Source of the DNA: Onchocerca volvulus
Lineage: Eukaryota; Nematoda; Chromadorea; Rhabditida; Onchocercidae
Reading direction: 5' to 3'
Length of the DNA stretch: 64,000 nucleotides
Assembly: GCA_000499405.2 (NCBI GenBank)
Contig: HG738137.1
Location: 310,001 to 374,000, forward strand
The notes beneath the pieces were generated by a model that saw only the letters and a program-made list of their open reading frames with translations, was not told the DNA's origin and did not search any database. Below are positions 1 to 13,256 of this stretch, one piece after another. The translations under genes and the position numbers were made by a program. Within the stretch, counting starts at the first letter, position 1. Each line of letters starts with the position of its first letter.

Positions 1-336
1 TGACAACATACAGTAAGCCAAGTATTCGTTAAATGATCGATGAAATAAGATGAAAAAAACTTTAACTTGATTTTTCGGCTTAATAGCTGCAAATTTTTGA
101 AAAAGAAGAATTAAATTTTATTCACTGCATGTCTTTTCTTTGTCCATGAATCCATTAAATGATTAGTTGTGATTTGTTTAAGTTTTTCAATATTATCATA
201 TTTGATTTCCAACGTATTAACAATACTTTGTTCTATTTAGATAATTTTTTTTTTTTGAAATATTAGCAACTGCAAGAATTATGATATTGAATTGATGAAA
301 TATTCCAACCTTCAGAGGTTACTGCATTGTAAACTT

Positions 337-404
337 GAAAACTTGAATAATGATTTAATCGTCCGTTGTTGAAAACTTGAAGAGTGATTTAATCGTCCTC
401 TGTA
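337..404. repeat. 34-bp direct duplication
   Basis: GAAAACTTGAATAATGATTT at 337 recurs as GAAAACTTGAAGAGTGATTT at 371, both followed by AATCGTCC. Two copies, period 34 bp. Confidence 0.8.
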
Positions 405-1737
405 TGTTAAGATTTCTCAAGAATTATCGAAGAAGTGAAAATTAAAGTCTAGCTGAAACATATTTCTGCTGAATTTAAATAAATCAAAAAAGACGAACAT
501 AATTGAGAAATAATGATTGGATGTGATAATCAAATGATTTGTGGACGGATTCAAATGTGATAATGTGATAATGTGATAGATTGCTGAATTCCACATATAG
601 GCATAACGAGATCGTCTGATGGATTTCCGTTAAACTTACCTAATATTATCAGTTCACGTACTGAATGCGCAACTGCCTAGATTCATGTAATATATCATTA
701 AAATGTGATTATAGCTTAATAAATTAGCGTGTTATTAATTTTTGAGTAAAAAAAAATCTATTCATGAAAATCTTTTTGGATTTCAATCTTAATACATATA
801 TTTTTTTACACTAAGCATTAGAATTAAAAACATGCAACTTTAAATTATCAATTTTCTGAAGAATAATATCATTGAAGGTATTGAATGAGCTTATTTCATT
901 ACTGCAATATGTTGAAATATGAAATGTCACACTTTTTTTTTTCATAATTTCTATTTATGGATAAATCGGACATTTAATAAAATTCCATCATTATCGCAAC
1001 AAAAGTATAGTAATGATGCAACTAGAGAAAAGAGGAATATTAATTTACAAGTAAAAAAACTAATCTATAATTAATTTTACTCATTTCCATTTCAAAATTG
1101 GATAAGATTTTTTTTTTTTTTTTTCATCTTACATTTTGCTCTTTTTTTTTCTGTCCTTTTGCAAATAAATGCTTTCATATTATTAAGTAGATATCATTAA
1201 TACTGTTAGCAAATTTAATTTATCATTCATATTCAATTGTAATAAATCATTCGCTATGTCGATTGGCGAAATATTCAATATCCAAAATTTTTCGAATACT
1301 AGAATTTTTTTTGAAATAAAGTAAGCAATGATAAAATCTATTAGTTTCGAATATGTTTCAAATTGGTATTGATGGTTTTTATAAAACTGATATCATATGA
1401 TGCTGGCTAGGAAGATAAACTAGCATTCTTCGATTTTTTCTTTTTCCTTAAGTTTTGAAAAATGATGAATGATACGTAATTACATAGCCTTGTTTACTTT
1501 TTTTCAAAATATACTGTATTATTTTCAAAGATTTTTATAACGCTTCTTTCCCCAGCTTGGAAGAATTGTACTATATTTTTGGACTAAATCATATTTTGTT
1601 AGCTTTTGCAGAATCAAAAGTATACATAACTTATCGCCGTGAATTGTTAAAATTGAAGCATTTTTAAAAATAATTTTTAAAAAATCTAAATTTTACAGGT
1701 GTGGTAAATTAAACATTACTGTAATCTGATATCGCAG

Positions 1738-1852
1738 ATTGTTGGACGAAAAACTTTTCGAAGTTAACAAACATATTGATCAATTGCTGCAACGATTTAC
1801 GATTATATTCGAATTAATATATCTTCATCGGAAAAATTACCCAGAACTTGGG
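1738..1852 (+). other. Isolated candidate coding exon, no gene assigned
   Basis: A 115-bp segment lies between an AG (ATATCGCAG) and a good donor (GGG/GTAAGT) and is open in one frame for 38 codons (phase 2 in, phase 0 out). The translation is helix-like and charged, starting LLDEKLFEVNKHIDQLLQRF and ending in YPELG, unlike the biased translations around it. No partner exon with matching phase was found. The 3' end overlaps the first unit of a short repeat (1841-2030), which argues for chance. Unrecognised. Confidence 0.2.
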
Positions 1853-2030
1853 GTAAGTTTGTTTTATTACTGAATAAAAGAGCATTTTTTTTGGATATCT
1901 TTTGGATAAAAACTTGCTGAATTACCTACCCAAAACTTAGGTAGATTTTATTGAATTTAGCGGCAAATATCGCTTGAATTGTAAGTAATGTGATTTGTCC
2001 AAAATTTAGGTAAATTTTAGTTAAATTTTC
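1841..2030. repeat. Three-copy degenerate repeat
   Basis: CCAGAACTTGGGGTAAGTTT (about 1841), CCAAAACTTAGGTAGATTTT (about 1930) and CCAAAATTTAGGTAAATTTT (about 1998) share a core and are spaced roughly 70-90 bp apart. Confidence 0.5.
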
Positions 2031-4146
2031 TTTTAAATAATTATTATTGAATACTGATTGCTTAAAACTACTTCTGCTAAAATTAAAAGGAGTGATTGTA
2101 ACGGCGGTGTTTCGAAATTTTTGTGAAATAATTATGAAAAAATGTTTGCCCTTCCTTCTTTGTCGATCAATATTGAAGCGCAACGGAAACTTTTATTAAC
2201 ATTTCAAAAATCCTTAATCGATAAATTATTCGGTCTCAGTGTTTGTTTAATTGATATTGACGGCCTCCATCTCTTTTTCCTCCTCCACCTTTCCTTCCTC
2301 TCCCATTTTACCCTTTGTCAATCAAATTTGCCTTGTAAGTAGTATAACAAACTTTTTATTGATCCCTTTTTCTTCATTTTTTTGAAATTCCATGTACGGT
2401 TAGAATAAGATCGAAATAATTAAAAAAAAAGGAAAATTTATTTTGTTCCTCTGCTTTTCATTATCGATCACCATAAAATGCCATTACTTTTCATAATTAT
2501 TCAGAAAAAAAATTCAAAAAAACGCTACATTTCTCCTTCGAATATGAGCATGTAAAACAAGCAGCCAAGTAAATAAGTAGCCAAGTTGTAAATTTCTTCG
2601 ATCTTGGCCAAATTATTGATTCAACTTTTCATACTTCAATCAAACACATTCAAATAGCTCCAAAAAAAGTATAATTTCTTTTCATTTTAACACTTTTTTG
2701 ATGACAGAATTGCATGACATCCAACAGTTATTTTAGACCTACGAAAATCCAAAATGTTTTCTTTTTATCTTTTCCTCCCTCTCACTCCCTCTCTTTCTAT
2801 TTCTCCTTTTCTAAAATAATTCAAACACAATGTTTTTGGTATTGGCTTTTTTTTTTTCTTCATTCATCACCGTTATTCTTCAAATTTTGGACCCTTTATT
2901 GCTTTTCATTTTTGAAAACATCTCTGTCTTTTTTTTTTCTCTCTTCCACTCTCTTTCCTGTCTTTTCTTTTTTTTTTCCGTTCGAAAGAGATAATTATTT
3001 GAAATTTTACGAGAAATGACAATTTCTTGTATTTTGGAAATATTCAATTTGAAAAAAAAAACCATGGAATATGAAATTATGCGAAATTATTCTCGACTTG
3101 ATTCATTGTTAGTGAAGTTTAATTCCGGATTTCCGGATTTATGTTAGCAAATCATTCAGGTCATTGATATATTTCGGAATTAAGTAATGTCAATCAGTAA
3201 ATGGAGTGATAAAGCTTTCTCAGCTTACATAAGCATATTTCAGAGAATTTTCTAATTCCTTTACCTCGGTAAGATTAGGTTTTTACGGTACCTGCCCACC
3301 TCACTTATGTTGTAAAGTTTTTTTTTTTTTTTTTTTATCCGCGGTATCTTTTTCTTAACACAACGGTAATCGTTCTTTTTCTTCACGGTTTTAAAATTTG
3401 GGAATTTGTTCAGGTTATCACTGGAAATTAAATTTTCCAAGTGACGTAACCAGTCAAGAGATTTCATCACTGATGGTTATATATATATCGTAGATTCGGA
3501 ATATTTCGCCATAAAAGAAGTTCAAATTTTAAAATTTTACTTATTAAAAATGCTCAATAATTATGAAAACAGAGTTTAGAAATGAACCATCAAGTAGCAG
3601 ACGAATGTTTCGTTGCTTGAAAACAGAAAAACTAATAAATCTATTTAATTGACATTTAGCTGACAAAAATACTTTTTTTTCGTCATAAATATTACACGTG
3701 TGGAATAATAATGCTTTACGTTTGTTTGTGTAGACAACGGGCTTACGTCAAATTTCGCATCTGAATTTTTTATGAGAAAATAACGAATGAATGATTTTTC
3801 AGAATAAATGATACCGTTTTTTGGTTATTTCCAGAAATCGTATATTTCGGGATTGCTTGGAATATCGCTGATGGTTGTTTCTTTGAAGGACAGAAATTTA
3901 TAAGTTTTAATAGAAGTTTCTTATTTATATTTTAATTGATTCTGAATAGCTGATAGATTTTTGTTCATTTTAATGAAATTTCATTTATTTATACATGCAT
4001 TAAATTTGAGTTTTCCATAGAATCTGATCGGTTTAAAAATCAAATTTATTGATGGTTAAAGATTTCATCAATTTTGAAATGCAAATATAGGCATAAAAAT
4101 GAGTATTATTCAATACGGAAGTTGGATTCTCTTCAGATCTACAAAA

Positions 4147-4172
4147 TAATTGATTAATTAATTAATTAATTA
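4147..4172. repeat. (ATTA)n tetranucleotide microsatellite
   Basis: Uninterrupted TTAA/ATTA repeats (about five units) flanked by A and T tracts. Confidence 0.8.
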
Positions 4173-6193
4173 AAAAAATTTTTTTTCGAATTTCATTATC
4201 TAGTTAAATGGATGATTAAAATTCACATCGAGATGTAACTTTATAAATGCAATACGCATATAGTATTATAAATTTATCAAATTTTTTTTTTCAATCAATA
4301 TTTATCGACAAATCCATTGCATGCGACTATATGTAAATGTAATTAGCAAAATTATAATCGATGCATATCATTATCAATCTGTTAAGGTGGAAATGTTGCT
4401 GACTTCGTTGCATATTTTATTGTGATATTTGAGTAGCAAAGGCTTGTTTAGGTTTTATTACTTAGAATGATTAGGTATTTATATCTTGCAACTTTAATCG
4501 AATTGAGAAAATGCCGTTAATTGATTAAATTACACCAAGACAAATCGTTATCAGTCGAATCAATATAATGTGATAAAATTGATAAAATGATTGAATAGAG
4601 GTATGAAATAGGTTTGTCCCACAGGATAGGCTACGATATTGAATAAATGATCGAATTTTAGTAAAGCTAAAATTTTTAATTAATTTGGACTTTTTTTTTT
4701 TTTTCATAATAGATAAAAAATAGGAAAATCAATTATTTTAGGAAATTTAGAAGAATAAGATGAAATGTTTTTTGAATTTTGGTTGACATATATTATTTTA
4801 TCTAAGAAAAGTAAATTGAGAATGTACAGATATGATCAGTTCATTTGAGCATTTCAGTCAATCAGTTTTAACAAAAATATCAGAAAGATGGCAAATATTT
4901 TCGAAACAAAATCCAAATTTACGGTGAAAAAGGGAGGAATGAGAGAAAAAAAAAAGAAAAGGATAAAAGATCGATTTACGTGTGGCTATTGATGTTGTCG
5001 TATGAAAAATAGGATGGATGATAAGTTTTTATCGATATTGAGTTGAATTTGAGTGAGGAGAGGCAAAATCGATTAAATTTGAAAGAGGACAGAGTGCTAC
5101 AACTATTCAACTATTAACAATCCCTATCTCTTTACATCTTCTTAGCAAACATTTCGGATAAGGACAAGGATTCTGAGCAAGAAAAATTACAATCATAATT
5201 CTGAATCCTAAAATAGGAATCAAAAGAATTAATAGAATAATATCCGTTTAAAATTATTGCATCATTATCAAAATCATACAAACTTTTAGGTGATTTCTTT
5301 AAATTGAAATTTTGATACTCTCGCATTAACCTTCATCAATTTGTTAGTATCAGTATCGTTATCATTGCTATCATTCATACAAAGAACTAGTATCATTTTG
5401 CCAATCGAATAGCCGAATAAATATTTCACCAAATGATTTAATTGCAAGGATGACATATTTGAAGATAATGAGAAAATAAATGTGTCATTCTCTTCGTAAC
5501 ATTGATAATATTACGACAATTTTAGCATTTTTGATAGATATTTCAAGTTAAGCTAAAAATTTTATTGTCTTTTGATAATTTTTATCAAACATAATTATCA
5601 CTTGATGATCAACAATTATTGCAAGTAGTTCAGATAATATATTTATATCAATGTTAGCAGTTCAAATATTTCCTTCTTTATGGATTAAGATTGATCAACT
5701 AGTAAGGAAAAGTTTGCGTGATAAAAAAATAAGGCTTCTTATTATCTCGCAAGGTGTAAAAATGATCAACAATCAATTCTTATCATTTTTGATAAATAAT
5801 ATTTTTGAGAAAAGAAAAATGACTAAAATTCTGAATCAAATCAGAAATTAAATTAGTAGTTAATCAATTTCCTTGTTATCTTAGCAATCATTGGTTAATA
5901 AAAAATTTATTTTGTTTACATCATCATCATTCCTATTTCCAACTTTTTCCTTGTTTTTTTTTGCAAGTAAAATGATACTGTTGATTCACTTATTGCACGT
6001 GTGCTTAATTTCAAATTTATATGCTTGAGTGAATCAGCATATTGGAGAAAACAATTGATACTTTCTAGAAATTTCAGAATATTTTATTATGAATCATAAA
6101 TTGAAATAAAATTCTTTTTAGATAACTAACGAATGATTATTATCTTAAAAGCTTAGTTTTATAATGTCCTTTTTTTGTTGTTTATTTTCAGGA

Positions 6194-6247
6194 ATGAAAT
6201 CTAAAAGCCTTAATGAAATATTGATTGCTCGGGAAGCCAAGAATTGA
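6194..6247 (+). other. Very short candidate terminal exon or mini-ORF behind a strong acceptor
   Basis: TTTATTTTCAG ends at 6191 and is followed after two bases by an ATG that opens a 17-codon frame (MKSKSLNEILIAREAKN) ending in TGA. It could be a terminal exon entered in phase 1, a trans-spliced mini-ORF, or chance. Nothing else nearby supports a gene. Confidence 0.12.
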
Positions 6248-7464
6248 ATTGTCGTTATAATTTTCTTTAAAAAAATTCCCAAATTAGACATAAAATAGCC
6301 TGCGAAAAAATAGCAGCAAATTTATGGAATGTAATTTCTGTCTAAAATTGATCGGCAATTAATGGCATTTTATGTTTGTTATCTTTTGCTGATATGTCCT
6401 CCAATCAAACTTCTTCAATTTGTCATATCAAGATATCCTATTACGAGTACGATTTCTGATGATGACACAATCTTCTTGCTAGAATCGATAAGGAACAAAA
6501 TTAATTCCGTTTTAATCTCTATCGGTTCAAGTTTCCGGTAACGATTTCATGAAGATTCTCAAAAAAATCATACATCAACGAAATGGGTGTAGAAGAAATG
6601 AAGAGAGGATGCTATGGTTATTCTTGAATCCGATGACTAGATGTCACAGAGATTCCATCCGATCAGTCTTGTCCTATATCAGCGTTGATCCGAAAATCAG
6701 GATATACGATCGATCATCCGGAATTATATCTTCTTCATACACAACTAGCATTTATAGTGTAATGATGGATCTATGTTAATATGATATTCAATATTGATTA
6801 ATTATCTCCCTGAGCTAATTACTTGTAAATTTTGCGAAACTTTAAAAAAAATGGTAAGATCTAACTTTCATCTATATTTTACCATTGATCAGGAATGAAT
6901 ATTTTCAGGATATATGATTTGATCATTTTACCTGATCAGCATCTTCTTCACTAACATTGACATTTGCAGTACAATGATGAAATAGCGATTTTTAAAAATT
7001 AATTAATTATTTAATTAATTTTAGCTAAGCACTTATATATACACTAACTATATGTTTATGTAAATATACAAGTCTGGCTAAGTTTATGTAAATAATGCGA
7101 AAGTTTAGAAATGTAAAAGAATTCAGCTTAATGAGTTAATGAGGAAGAGAATGGAAGGAAAGATTGATCAATCGAAGCGTCGTCACTTCGTCCGTTCGTT
7201 GGTCCCCTTTTACTTGCTCTATTTATTTATTTATTGAGTGATGGTTGAAATGAAATTGCGCTAGTTAGTTAAGCTGCACACATACACCGACACTCACATA
7301 CACACCGACACCCACATACATTGACATACATCGAGCAAAATGATCGGTTGTCTCACCTCAACTGCGACTATTTATTCGTACTTTCCCATCTCCCTGTTGT
7401 CCATACTGATGACACATACAAACATAAATACAATTGTTTGTCTTCACAAATTCACGAAATTGTC

Positions 7465-7960
7465 GGCTGATATACGTCAAATGCGCGTGTAATGATGACG
7501 TGACGGATCAAGTGATGAACTGCACGTTAATATAAGTCATCTGCTATACGTCAAATGGATGTGTATGACGAGAGATCAAACGTGGATGGATAACTGATAA
7601 TGAATAAATGAAATTTTTGACGAACTAAATGCCTGATACACGTCACCTGATATACGTTAAATGGGCATGTGTAACGATGAAATCGCAGATAAACGTGAAC
7701 GAATCAAATTTTACGCTTGTCTGATGTACGTCAAATAGAGATCTATGACGACGAGACTGTAGATCAATTGTGGATCGATAATTAGTAAGTAAGTAAATGA
7801 AGTAATGAACTAAACGCCGACGCAAATCATTTGATATATCGCAAATAGATGTATGACAAGAAGATTGCAGATGGAACACGCAAAATACTTAATGAGTAAA
7901 AATAAGTGAAGTGATAAACTAACTGTAAGTGAAGTGATAAACTGTATGCTGAGATATGAA
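7465..7960. repeat. Degenerate tandem array of ACGTCA-bearing units
   Basis: About five diverged units of roughly 72-110 bp, each starting near CTGATATACGTCAAATG (about 7468, 7541, 7648, 7720, 7830), then a GTGTATGACGA-like segment and a GATCAA..TGGATGG-like segment. AC/GA strand features and CGT/ACG content make it stand out from neighbours. Confidence 0.7.
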
Positions 7961-8009
7961 TGATAAGAGTGATTGGCGGGAAAATTTTGAGGAGAATTGA
8001 GAAATGGCG

Positions 8010-8050
8010 TGACCTCACGAAATGACTCACTCAACCGAGGTGACCTCACG
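8010..8050. repeat. Direct repeat TGACCTCACG, 31-bp spacing
   Basis: TGACCTCACG occurs at 8010-8019 and 8041-8050. TGACCT is the reverse complement of the AGGTCA half-site bound by nuclear receptors; function here is unproven. Confidence 0.6.
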
Positions 8051-8414
8051 TACGCATATTCATAGCAGTATTACTTCCTTTCATCTTCAGCATATTTCGT
8101 TCATCTGGTATTCTTCTGATGGTAAACGTGGATTAAATGTTTTTCTACAGGACGTCAAGGTGATATCGGTAATTATCATATAGCGAAATTATAATACTTT
8201 CCCTTCCTAATTCTTCCTATCATTCTGAATCAATTTTAACTCATCAAAGGTGAAAATTGATGGATCAAATTTCTTTTTCCAGATTTGTCGACCGTAAAAT
8301 AACAGTGATAACACTACTAACATCATTGATAAAAAATTATGATTAAAGCGATTATAGCATATGTTTGTGGTGGCAATTTATTGATTAATCAATAATTTAA
8401 TGACATAATTAATA

Positions 8415-8730
8415 GTTGATAGCAATAGCATGATTATTTTTCGTACTTTGATAAATATAGTAAATAGCAGCAGCATGATTCTTGGCCTTATCTTGAAAAT
8501 ATGATAAAAATAGCAGCTTGATTATTTGTCGTATTTTGAAAATACGACATGGCATAATTAGCAATAGTATATTTATTTGCTATATTTTGGTAAGATAAGT
8601 AATATCACTATGATTATTTGTCATGCCTTAATATGATAAAGAATGATTATTTGTCTTATTTTGTTAAGCATGATAACTAGCAATAGCATGATTTATTTGC
8701 CATATCTTGATAAATATGATAGGTATTATC
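8415..8730. repeat. Degenerate tandem array, about 7 units of 35-52 bp
   Basis: Units follow the pattern TAGCAATAGCATGATTATTT then GTC-TATTTTGATAAATATGAT. Starts near 8417, 8464, 8511, 8561, 8608, 8640 and 8679. Confidence 0.7.
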
Positions 8731-9690
8731 ATATGATCAAGGCATAGGAATAATCATAGTTTTCCATATGTATGTATAAATATAATATCGAGGTCATTCA
8801 TTGAATGACCGATAGTCAGATATTCCTATGAATGGACAGAAATTGTGATTATGTTTTATTGCTTTGTTTGCATCATTTTCCTTCTCCTGATCTTTTATCA
8901 TATCATATCATCCCTAAATATCATCAGTTGATATTATCACTTTTTATCTCTTATTGGACACATACGTACATATGCTTATTGTACAAGGTGGTTGACTTTT
9001 CTCTTTTTTTTTGAAATATTTGATTGATGTCTTATCAAGGACATTATCATCATGTTTGTCTATATAGAACATTGTTGGCATATATATATCTCTGAAGTTT
9101 ACGCTGACGTAATCAAATTTATAAACGAAGACTGAATGATGGAATTTAATATTTTCCTATTTCAATTATACATTCAGCAATCATTTCCATTTCCTGAAGT
9201 TGGAATTACGAAAGGTCGGAATTACTAAATTGATCAATATTCTGTTTGTTTTGATTTCTCCAGATTATGTCTTTCGACTCAATTTATCGATCTATCTCTT
9301 AACTTTTAGATTAATTATTGAGTAATCTATGATGTTTCTTTATTCAGATTCCATTCTATTATTTTTTTTCTTCCAGAATACATACGTCAATTTCATACTT
9401 CTGAAATTTAATCATACTATTTTTTTCCAGAATATTATGAAAGTTTAAAGTCCGGATATCAAATTACAATTTAGATTATACCTTAAATTTGCTTCATTTA
9501 ATTCTTTTTTTTTTTTTTTATAATCCAGTAATAATTATAACTATTTCAGTGATAGTTTAGTGCTGAAATATTATTAGCAATTTATAGACTGTTTCTTTTA
9601 AATTTTTACTTTCTAATCACTTTTAACTATGATAAAACGCTGGTTTTATTAAAGAAGATATAGAATAGCATATTCACGTAAGCAGCAAAT

Positions 9691-9706
9691 ATTCACGTAC
9701 GTGAAT
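9691..9706. repeat. 16-bp perfect palindrome ATTCACGTACGTGAAT
   Basis: The palindrome is preceded by a half copy (TATTCACGTA, about 9671) and flanked by two copies of ATTAAAGAAGATA (9648 and 9710). The CACGTACG core recurs at 8046, about 38185 and 38249. Confidence 0.8.
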
Positions 9707-10509
9707 TTCATTAAAGAAGATAGAAGCAATAATAATTTAACTTTTTTTTTTTTTCATTTTCATCACTGTAACTGAATTTTAAGCATTATTTAAAGGAAAA
9801 AAAAAAAGTTCTAAAACGTTATTTTATCGACCTTACAGCTTTTTTTTTTGTTTTTTTTTTTTTTTTTATTTTTTTCTCTTGTAATCATCAGATAGATTGA
9901 CGTATTGAATAATTCATTTTGAAATAGATCAAAATTTGTTACTTTCAATATTTCAAAATTGTTCAGATAAGCAGATATGGAATGTTGTGTAAGTTTTAAG
10001 CCATATACAACAGAGTAATAATAGTATTACACTAAATCAGGCTATGTTTGGTTAAATCAATCAATTCAGGGGAGGAATTTCATCATCAAGATTGAAATTA
10101 TTATTATTGATGTCACAGAAGTTGAAAGAAATAAAAGATAAAAGGTGATAGTGGATGAATTTAGATGAAGAAAAAGGAAGTTGAAAGAGATGAGAAGAAT
10201 CAGAAGGATTGCATTTATTTATTCATCCAAATATATACAAATCCATTGATGACCTCTCTTCGTTTTGTATCATCCCGAAGTGAGTTAATTAATGGAAAAT
10301 TCGTTAGTTAGAGGATAAAAAGGTTTGCTGAGCTACACTATTAAGGTTGCAATTTGGGATTTTGAATGAATGATTGATTGTTGATGACTGGAGGGAAGGG
10401 GATTTATTTATATTTATTTGGAGGGATTTCAAAAAGGAAAAAGAAAAAAAGGAAAGGATGAAAAGATGCTTTAAATAGTTGTCGATATCTATTTGTGTTG
10501 TACATAGAT

Positions 10510-10532
10510 TAGAAGTAGTAGTAGTAGTAGTA
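10510..10532. repeat. (AGT)n trinucleotide microsatellite
   Basis: GTAGTAGTAGTAGTAGTA run; it drives spurious short frames on both strands. Confidence 0.8.
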
Positions 10533-10977
10533 ATATTTCTCAGCAACGATTATTATCATCATCATTATCGATCCATCATCTATAAACCAACCTCTCTTCT
10601 TCCTTCTTTCATACATTTTAACCTCACTTCATCGTCATATCACATTCTTCAATTCCCTATAAATTCTTTTGTATTGGTAAAATCGATCACTTATTTCTAT
10701 CCGATTTCTTCGATCCGTATTATTTGATCGAAATATTCCGATATCATTAATTTAATTGGAGAAATTTAAATTTCGATAAGTTTTTTTTGATAACACTTTC
10801 ATAACTTTTTTTGATGACAATTTTTAATGACATGGCTGAGTCATTCTTTGGACAATAAATGTGATAAAGGAGAAGACGAATATCCGTAATTAGAGAATTC
10901 GCAAATTTTCTCTATAATTTAATATTGCTTCAGTAAAAGGTTTGAAATGTTTGGTTATAGGAACAAGCACTATCAAT

Positions 10978-10999
10978 GTGATAACTTTACTGTTATCAC
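10978..10999. repeat. Small perfect hairpin
   Basis: GTGATAAC, six-base loop, GTTATCAC. Eight-bp arms. Confidence 0.6.
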
Positions 11000-12134
11000 T
11001 ATTATATGAAGATAGAGGCGTTCGCATCACATATCCGTTTCTATCTTTGTAAGGGTATTTTTCCTTCTTATCACTTCTCGATCATCTAACATTAATCCTG
11101 TTATCATAATGGTTTTTGATTTTATTCATACAAATTTGATCTATGCCATTGGAAAATATGCGATAAGTTTCCTCAGATTATTCAAAAGCATATGCGCCAT
11201 ATTATTTCGATTGTTTGCTATTTGACGTATCGCGGTGAGACGGTTATATCTGAGGTGGAATTCGGTAAGAAACGAAAAATCGATAAATTAAATGCAAAAT
11301 AACAAATAGCAATTTTGTCATACTAATGAAGCAGTTAGGAAGAATAAGTCGGGATTTTTTTTTGCAATTCAATAGATTCAGATATGATCTTTGAGATTAT
11401 TGATTTATGAAACTGTGAGAAAGCATTGAATATCTGAAAAAAGGAAATGCGATTTATAAGTGATGGGACATTTATCAAATTTGCCCTCGAAACTATATTA
11501 ATGCCATTTTCCTCTTTTTTTTTCTCTCGAATTGAATTGAATTTTCAATGGACCGAATTGAAAAGGCTCACTCAGTAATATTTCGTAATATATTATATTG
11601 TTTTCTCGATATTCAACAAAAAGTCTGTTTACATTTCTAACTTCGAATTTTCCTCTTTCCAATTTAAATCTCGACGATTTTACTTTTTTAATTTTTTTTC
11701 TTTAAATCATTTTTTTAATCCAAAAAAAAAAAATTTAGTTTTTAAAATTTTTCCTTTACAATTTGACTTATTTACATCATTTCGTTTTTTTTCTCTTTTC
11801 CTTCTTCTTTGACTAAATGTCTCGTCATCGACATGGATTATTTACTCAAGCCAGCATTGAAATTAAATAAACAGAAAAAAAAAAAGAATTCTTCGGTAGC
11901 ATGAAATGCTTATACGATAATGTGAAGTGAAAATGATCTTTGGCATTGCTCAAAATAGTATGCTATTTTTCATTGAACAGCATTATTTATCTGCTACAGT
12001 ACTATCAATTCATCCTAAAGTATCACCCGTAAAAAAAGGAAAGATGGCATTTGTCATTGTTAATTAGAATTGCAAAAACTCGAAATTCGAAAAATTTTGA
12101 ACAGTTCGAACAGATCTTTACCTCTCCAGGAACA

Positions 12135-12345
12135 TTACTATCGTACACGCAAATAGTTTGGAGAAAAAACAAAATATATAATTTCGGAATCTTTTTTGAA
12201 TATTTTATATCCTACGTGCAAAATGAGAATAATTTCTGATTCTTTTTTTTTTGGAATGTCTCATTCTGAACTTTTTATATCCTACGTGCAAATAAAATGG
12301 GAAAAAAGCACGTATAATTTTTCTGAGTTTTCCATTTTCATAACT
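12135..12345. repeat. Three-copy degenerate tandem repeat, period about 70 bp
   Basis: TATCGTACACGCAAATA, TATCCTACGTGCAAAATG and TATCCTACGTGCAAATAAAA begin successive units (about 12137, 12207, 12276). The two later copies share TTTTATATCCTACGTGCAAA. Confidence 0.65.
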
Positions 12346-12599
12346 TTTTCCTTCTTTTTTTGCCATTACTATTATAAAGCGATCATTTTGTAAATAAAAA
12401 GTTTTAGAAGCTTTTCATTATGTTTTTTAATTATGCATGAACTACTGAGTGTTTTATATGTCAATTCACTAAGAGGCATTTGATAGATTTAGATATTCGT
12501 AAAAGGTTAATTAGAGGTATGTGTAGAGGGATATTTTTGGATAATAACATACAGCATCATCTCATCACCTATTATCAACAGGTATAGGACAAAACTGGC

Positions 12600-12600
12600 G

Positions 12601-12635
<35 letters not shown>
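12600..12635. repeat. (CA)n microsatellite
   Basis: About 14 uninterrupted CA units after ACACATA. Confidence 0.9.
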
Positions 12636-12636
<1 letters not shown>

Positions 12637-12764
12637 CGCACCAATTATGTTTTCAAGAATTCAGTAGGAATAGAGAGATGAATGAATTCAGATACGCTTT
12701 CTATTCTATACCATTTTCTTCTTTTGGAAGGTGAAATTATTGTGGAAAGTTTAAGCTTGCAGCA

Positions 12765-12890
12765 TGCATACATGCACTACATAACAGACACATGCATGCA
12801 TGTACACATACTCGTACACATGCATTCATGCACATACACGGACATACACAGACGGACACACATACATGCACATACACAGACAAACACGTG
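12765..12890. repeat. AC-rich alternating purine-pyrimidine tract
   Basis: Imperfect ACATGC/ACAC/ACATAC repeats ending in CAGACAAACACGTG. Short frames across it are low-complexity Cys/Thr/His strings and are not genes. Confidence 0.75.
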
Positions 12891-13057
12891 ATGACGCGTC
12901 AAACCTTTTTGCCGGCAGCGTTTCGCATATCGATTTTTGTTCCATATCATTCGGCGATGTGTGTGCTTGCGGTGCGTTCATAAATTATCGATGAAACTCG
13001 AACTCTGCGTGTGCGTGTATGTCTACCCCGTAAATGTTGTCTGTTGCTATATGTATG

Positions 13058-13158
13058 CAACTGTCTGTCTGTCTGTCTGTGTGTATGTGTGCATGTGTGT
13101 ATGCCTATGTATGTGAGTATGTGTATGTATGTATGTATATGCGTGTATATGTATGCAC
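13058..13158. repeat. GT-rich alternating tract, complementary in kind to 12765-12890
   Basis: (CTGT)5 followed by GTGTATGTGTGCATGTGTGT-like repeats and TATGTATGTATGTATATGCG. It could pair with the AC-rich tract 170 bp upstream. Confidence 0.75.
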
Positions 13159-13256
13159 TCATTAAAATTTGTTTTAATTTTCAGGACTTTTCTATCGTGT
13201 TTGTGCATTTTGTCCCAAAGCGTATTAAGATTGCTTCATTTTTATTGACATCATCT

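Noticed and set aside
6549..6779. 76-codon plus-strand frame
   Set aside because: Slightly higher GC, but no recognisable family, no splice partners and no supported start.
8151..8185. CTACAG acceptor followed by Gly-Arg-Gln-Gly-Asp-Ile-Gly
   Set aside because: Looks like a collagen Gly-X-Y start, but it stops within a few codons and no other collagen exon is near.
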